Source: Oceanipulchritudo coccoides
GTDB lineage: Bacteria; Verrucomicrobiota; Verrucomicrobiia; Opitutales; Oceanipulchritudinaceae
Reading direction: 5' to 3'
Assembly (NCBI RefSeq): GCF_010500615.1
Contig: NZ_JAAGNX010000003.1
Span: forward strand, 186,001 to 250,000
Length of the DNA: 64,000 nt
Positions 60,954 to 64,000 of this stretch are shown here, piece after piece. A program made the translations under genes and the position numbers. Position 1 is the stretch's first letter, and the number at the start of each line of letters is the position of its first letter. The notes below the pieces were generated by a model. The model made no database searches and was not told the origin of the DNA. It saw only the letters and a program-made list of their open reading frames with translations.

Positions 60954-63900
60954 ATGGCGGAATTGAATGCGATCCGGCTACGCGGTGTTCGGCAAAACAA
61001 TCTCAAGGGGATCGATCTAGACCTCCCGATTGGCGACCTGATCGTAGTCACAGGCTTGAGCGGGGCGGGTAAATCCTCGCTCGTTTTCGATGCCCTGCAT
61101 GCGGAGGGCAATCGGCGCTACGCGGAGACATTCAGCCCATACACACGCCAATTCATGGAGCTTCTCGACCGGCCCAAGGTCGACTCCATTGAAAACATCC
61201 GGCCCTCGATTGCCATCGAACAAGGCAATACGGTCAAGACGTCGCGTTCAACCGTCGGCACGATGACCGAACTGTGCGATTACTTTAAAGTCTGGTTTGC
61301 CAATTGCGCGCAACTTCATGATCCGGAAACCGGTGAAGTGATCACGACGGATACGCCACAGACAATCTGGAAGAAATCCCTCCAGCAATTTCGAAACGAG
61401 AACGTCCTCCTGACATTTGCCGTGCACCGGCCCGGCAAGCTTGACTGGAGCACCATTCTCAACTCGGTATCCGGTCAGGGATACACGCGCGGAATACTGA
61501 ACCAGAAGCTGGTCCGGCTCGATGAGCTCAAGCCGGAAACCCTCGCCCCGGAAGATGAGCTCCATGTCGTCCAGGACCGCGTTTCCATCAAGCCAGCCTC
61601 ACGAGGCCGCTTTATCGAGTCTGCACAGACCGCCCTCCATTTTGGAGATGGGCAGATGAGCCTCTTCAATACAAAGGCAAAGCTCCTGCACGTATTCAGC
61701 GAAGGGCTTCACCGGCCCGGCAGCACGCGGCGATTCCGCGCAGCATCGCCCAATCTGTTCTCTTTCAATTCACCAATCGGGGCCTGTCCCCTGTGCCGAG
61801 GCTTTGGACGGGTCATTGAAATTGACGATGGGCTGGTCATACCGGATCACAAACTGTCCCTCGAGGACGGAGCCATCAAGGCGTTTAGCGGGGCCGTGTA
61901 TTCTGAAAGCCAGCGTGACCTTCTCAAGGCCTGCAAGCGCTTCAAGATCCCGACAAAGACCCCGTGGAAGAAGCTGGCAAAGAAACACCGTGACTTTGTC
62001 CTGTACGGGGAACCGGGCTACGGATCCGATGGGAGTAAATGGCCGAAAGGTTGGTATGGCGTTCGCCGTTTTTTCAAGTGGCTTGAGGAGAATACCTACA
62101 AGATGCATGTGCGCGTCTTTCTCTCGCGATACCGTTCCTATGTAAAGTGTCCCGACTGCGAGGGGACGCGCCTGCAACCCGAATCGCTTTGCTGGAAATG
62201 GAAAGGTTTCACACTTCCCGACCTCTATGAAGTTCCGGTCAGCGAGTTGGTCTCCCAGATGGGGAAGTCCACTTCCTTACCCGATGAACCGCAGGCCGAC
62301 CTTGCCCGCCAGGCCATCCAGACGCGTCTTTCCTACCTTGAAGCGGTAGGCCTTGGATACCTGACCCTGAACCGTTCATCCCGTTCCCTTTCCGGCGGCG
62401 AAACGCAACGTGTCAATCTCACGTCCTGCCTCGGGACCTCCCTTGTCGATACACTTTTCATTCTCGATGAGCCGTCGATCGGTCTGCATTGCCGAGACAT
62501 CGACCGCTTGATCAAGATTCTCAGGAAGCTGACGGACATGGGCAACACGGTGGTCGTGGTTGAGCATGATGAAGGAATCATGCAGGCGGCTGATACAATT
62601 ATTGAAGTTGGCCCGGCACCGGGCAAAAACGGAGGTGAGATTGTCTATGCGGGCCGCCCCAATGGCCTTAAACGACTCCGAAAGTCCCCCACCGGACAGT
62701 TCCTTTCGGGCAGGCGCTTGATCAAACCACCAAAGGAGCGACGCCCGGTCACCAAGGACACACCCTTCGTGCGCATGCGGGGTGTGCAGAAACATAATTT
62801 AAACGGGCTTAATGTGGACATTCCGCTACGGCGTTTTGTCGTCCTGAGTGGGGTCAGCGGTTCGGGCAAATCGACCCTGCTGCACAACGGGCTCTATCAA
62901 GGCCTGCTCTCCAGGAGTGGAAAGGCCTGCGAGGATCCAGCCCGGATTGAGGAGTTGTCGAGCGAGCTTGGCTTCGGGGAAATTCTATTGGTCGATCAAT
63001 CTCCGGCCAGCAAGACACCTCGATCCAATCCCGCTCTCTTTGTCGGGGCATGGGATGGCATCCGGCAGGTGTATGCCCGCACAGAGGATAGCCGGCGGGC
63101 CGGTCTCACGCCATCTGCCTTTTCCTTCAACAGCGGGGACGGACGCTGTCCGCACTGCCAGGGTCTTGGCTTTGAACGGGTGGAAATGCAGTTCATGGCG
63201 GATGTCTACGTCCCCTGTCCGGTCTGTGAAGGGAAACAGTTTCGCGATGAGATTCTCGCCCTTCAATGGAACGGGCGCTCAATTGCAGATATCCTCGCCC
63301 TGACAATAGACGAGGCGATTGAGGTCTTTGAGGAGCATAAGCCAATTGTCCGCAAACTCCGCGCACTTGAGGAAGTGGGCCTCGGCTATCTTCCCCTTGG
63401 ACAGCCCTTGAACACGCTCTCCGGTGGCGAATCACAGCGCCTCAAACTGGTTCGTTACATGGGTTCGTTGAGCAATGAAAAAAATCCCGCCCTGCTCCTT
63501 CTTGACGAACCGACAACCGGGCTTCACAAGGCTGATATCGAGCGCCTCCTCGGCGTCCTCCAACAGCTGGTCGATAACGGCCATTCGCTGGTGGTCATCG
63601 AGCACCATCCGGACGTCATTCGCGCCGCGGACTGGTTGCTGGAGCTGGGCCCCGAGGCAGGTTCTGCCGGAGGAAAACTGGTTTTTGCCGGAACCCCTGA
63701 CTCAATCGGAAAAAACGCCACCGCAACCGCCCCCTATGTTCTGGAGGATAGCCCGTCCAAAACAGCTTACACGACACCCAAAAGGAAAAGGGCCTCTGGC
63801 AAGTCCCGGGCAACCTCCACCCTTCAACTGACCGGGGCCCGCGAGCATAATTTAAAGAACATATCCGTGAGTATCCCCCGGGGTGCGATGAGCGTCGTGA

Positions 63901-64000
63901 CCGGGGTCAGTGGCTCGGGCAAATCCACGCTTGCCTTCGATATTATATTTGCCGAGGGACAGCGACGCTTCATGGAGTCCATGTCTTCCTGGGCGCGCCA
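60954..64000 (+). CDS. uvrA: UvrA-family protein with tandem modules (5' part, runs off the window)
   Basis: An uninterrupted frame of 1015 codons from ATG 60954 to the edge. First UvrA-like unit: P-loop GLSGAGKSS (34-42), zinc pairs at Cys278/281 and Cys399/402, signature SLSGGETQ (478-485), second P-loop GVSGSGKST (633-641), second zinc pairs Cys732/735 and Cys755/758, signature TLSGGESQR (821-829). A third module then begins ([17 protein letters not shown]-loop 984-992), looking like the start of an ordinary UvrA. Ordinary UvrA is about 940 residues, so this is a tandem or double UvrA, known from chlamydiae. Functions in nucleotide excision repair are inferred; the second half is outside the window. 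Confidence 0.93.
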   Translation, partial: MAELNAIRLRGVRQNNLKGIDLDLPIGDLIVVTGLSGAGKSSLVFDALHAEGNRRYAETFSPYTRQFMELLDRPKVDSIENIRPSIAIEQGNTVKTSRSTVGTMTELCDYFKVWFANCAQLHDPETGEVITTDTPQTIWKKSLQQFRNENVLLTFAVHRPGKLDWSTILNSVSGQGYTRGILNQKLVRLDELKPETLAPEDELHVVQDRVSIKPASRGRFIESAQTALHFGDGQMSLFNTKAKLLHVFSEGLHRPGSTRRFRAASPNLFSFNSPIGACPLCRGFGRVIEIDDGLVIPDHKLSLEDGAIKAFSGAVYSESQRDLLKACKRFKIPTKTPWKKLAKKHRDFVLYGEPGYGSDGSKWPKGWYGVRRFFKWLEENTYKMHVRVFLSRYRSYVKCPDCEGTRLQPESLCWKWKGFTLPDLYEVPVSELVSQMGKSTSLPDEPQADLARQAIQTRLSYLEAVGLGYLTLNRSSRSLSGGETQRVNLTSCLGTSLVDTLFILDEPSIGLHCRDIDRLIKILRKLTDMGNTVVVVEHDEGIMQAADTIIEVGPAPGKNGGEIVYAGRPNGLKRLRKSPTGQFLSGRRLIKPPKERRPVTKDTPFVRMRGVQKHNLNGLNVDIPLRRFVVLSGVSGSGKSTLLHNGLYQGLLSRSGKACEDPARIEELSSELGFGEILLVDQSPASKTPRSNPALFVGAWDGIRQVYARTEDSRRAGLTPSAFSFNSGDGRCPHCQGLGFERVEMQFMADVYVPCPVCEGKQFRDEILALQWNGRSIADILALTIDEAIEVFEEHKPIVRKLRALEEVGLGYLPLGQPLNTLSGGESQRLKLVRYMGSLSNEKNPALLLLDEPTTGLHKADIERLLGVLQQLVDNGHSLVVIEHHPDVIRAADWLLELGPEAGSAGGKLVFAGTPDSIGKNATATAPYVLEDSPSKTAYTTPKRKRASGKSRATSTLQLTGAREHNLKNISVSIPRGAMSVVTGVSGSGKSTLAFDIIFAEGQRRFMESMSSWAR

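Noticed and set aside
63820-64000. Separate second uvrA gene starting near 63,830
   Set aside because: The frame from 60954 passes through without a stop and there is no clear start with a ribosome binding site, so a tandem fusion is the simpler reading.

Overview
The window looks like chromosomal DNA of a Verrucomicrobiota bacterium, probably of the Opitutia/Puniceicoccaceae type. This is an inference from gene content: two secreted proteins ending in verrucomicrobial-style PEP-CTERM anchors (V-PEPS-x-YA, a hydrophobic stretch, then RRR), a GTP-type PEP carboxykinase, many secreted multihaem cytochromes, and a UvrA paralogue that keeps reading into a third ATPase module, a tandem architecture known from Chlamydiae in the same superphylum. 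Shine-Dalgarno sites are often weak, and several genes start with TTG or GTG.

Layout. 1-2260: an ECF sigma factor operon with two secreted proteins and a distal anti-sigma factor. 2453-5567: a PEP-CTERM protein and a secreted endonuclease I. 5568-6019: a gene-free stretch holding tandem and palindromic repeats and the pckG terminator. 6020-15076: housekeeping genes (pckG, aroK, a DUF151 nuclease, dus, yggS, a LysR regulator, HU, ygfZ, DAHP synthase). 15188-17743: an octahaem cytochrome fused to TPRs, then a small SET-domain protein. 17760-18818: a REP-associated tyrosine transposase (RAYT) gene between five copies of a 54-bp REP. 18817-29203: a complete [NiFe] hydrogenase region, with hyaA-hyaB-hyaC-hyaD on the minus strand, hypA-B-F-C-D on the plus strand, and hypE alone on the minus strand. 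29360-36025: cfa, a sugar ABC transporter without an ATPase, and a three-gene phospholipid cluster resembling ynbABC. 36031-37127: a second PEP-CTERM protein and tRNA-Gly(CCC). 37183-49106: a minus-strand block of five multihaem/porin genes, a PocR-AraC regulator and the System II cytochrome c maturation genes. 49174-64000: housekeeping and methyl-cycle genes (recR, ebfC, an M20 amidase, a response regulator, ahcY, metK, a DCC protein, a YjbQ-like protein, DUF1015, a class V aminotransferase, topB) and a uvrA-like gene running off the end.

The most interesting system is the 37-49 kb block. It encodes an inner-membrane NapC/NirT-like cytochrome, a monohaem cytochrome, an MtrA/DmsE-like octahaem cytochrome, an MtrB/PioB-like beta-barrel and a secreted nonahaem cytochrome. 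These are the parts of a trans-envelope (extracellular) electron conduit, about 25 predicted haem sites, directly beside a regulator with a ligand-sensing PocR domain and the haem-attachment machinery. The hydrogenase small subunit carries the two extra cysteines diagnostic of oxygen-tolerant membrane-bound uptake enzymes. One reading is that H2 electrons enter the quinone pool through the cytochrome b subunit and can leave to oxygen or through the conduit; the direction of flow and the external partner cannot be read from the sequence.

A second theme is small repeats. At least four REP-like families sit between genes: the RAYT-linked 54-bp element, a 147-bp nested palindrome, a 24-bp tandem array ending in half-REPs, and a 35-bp pair.
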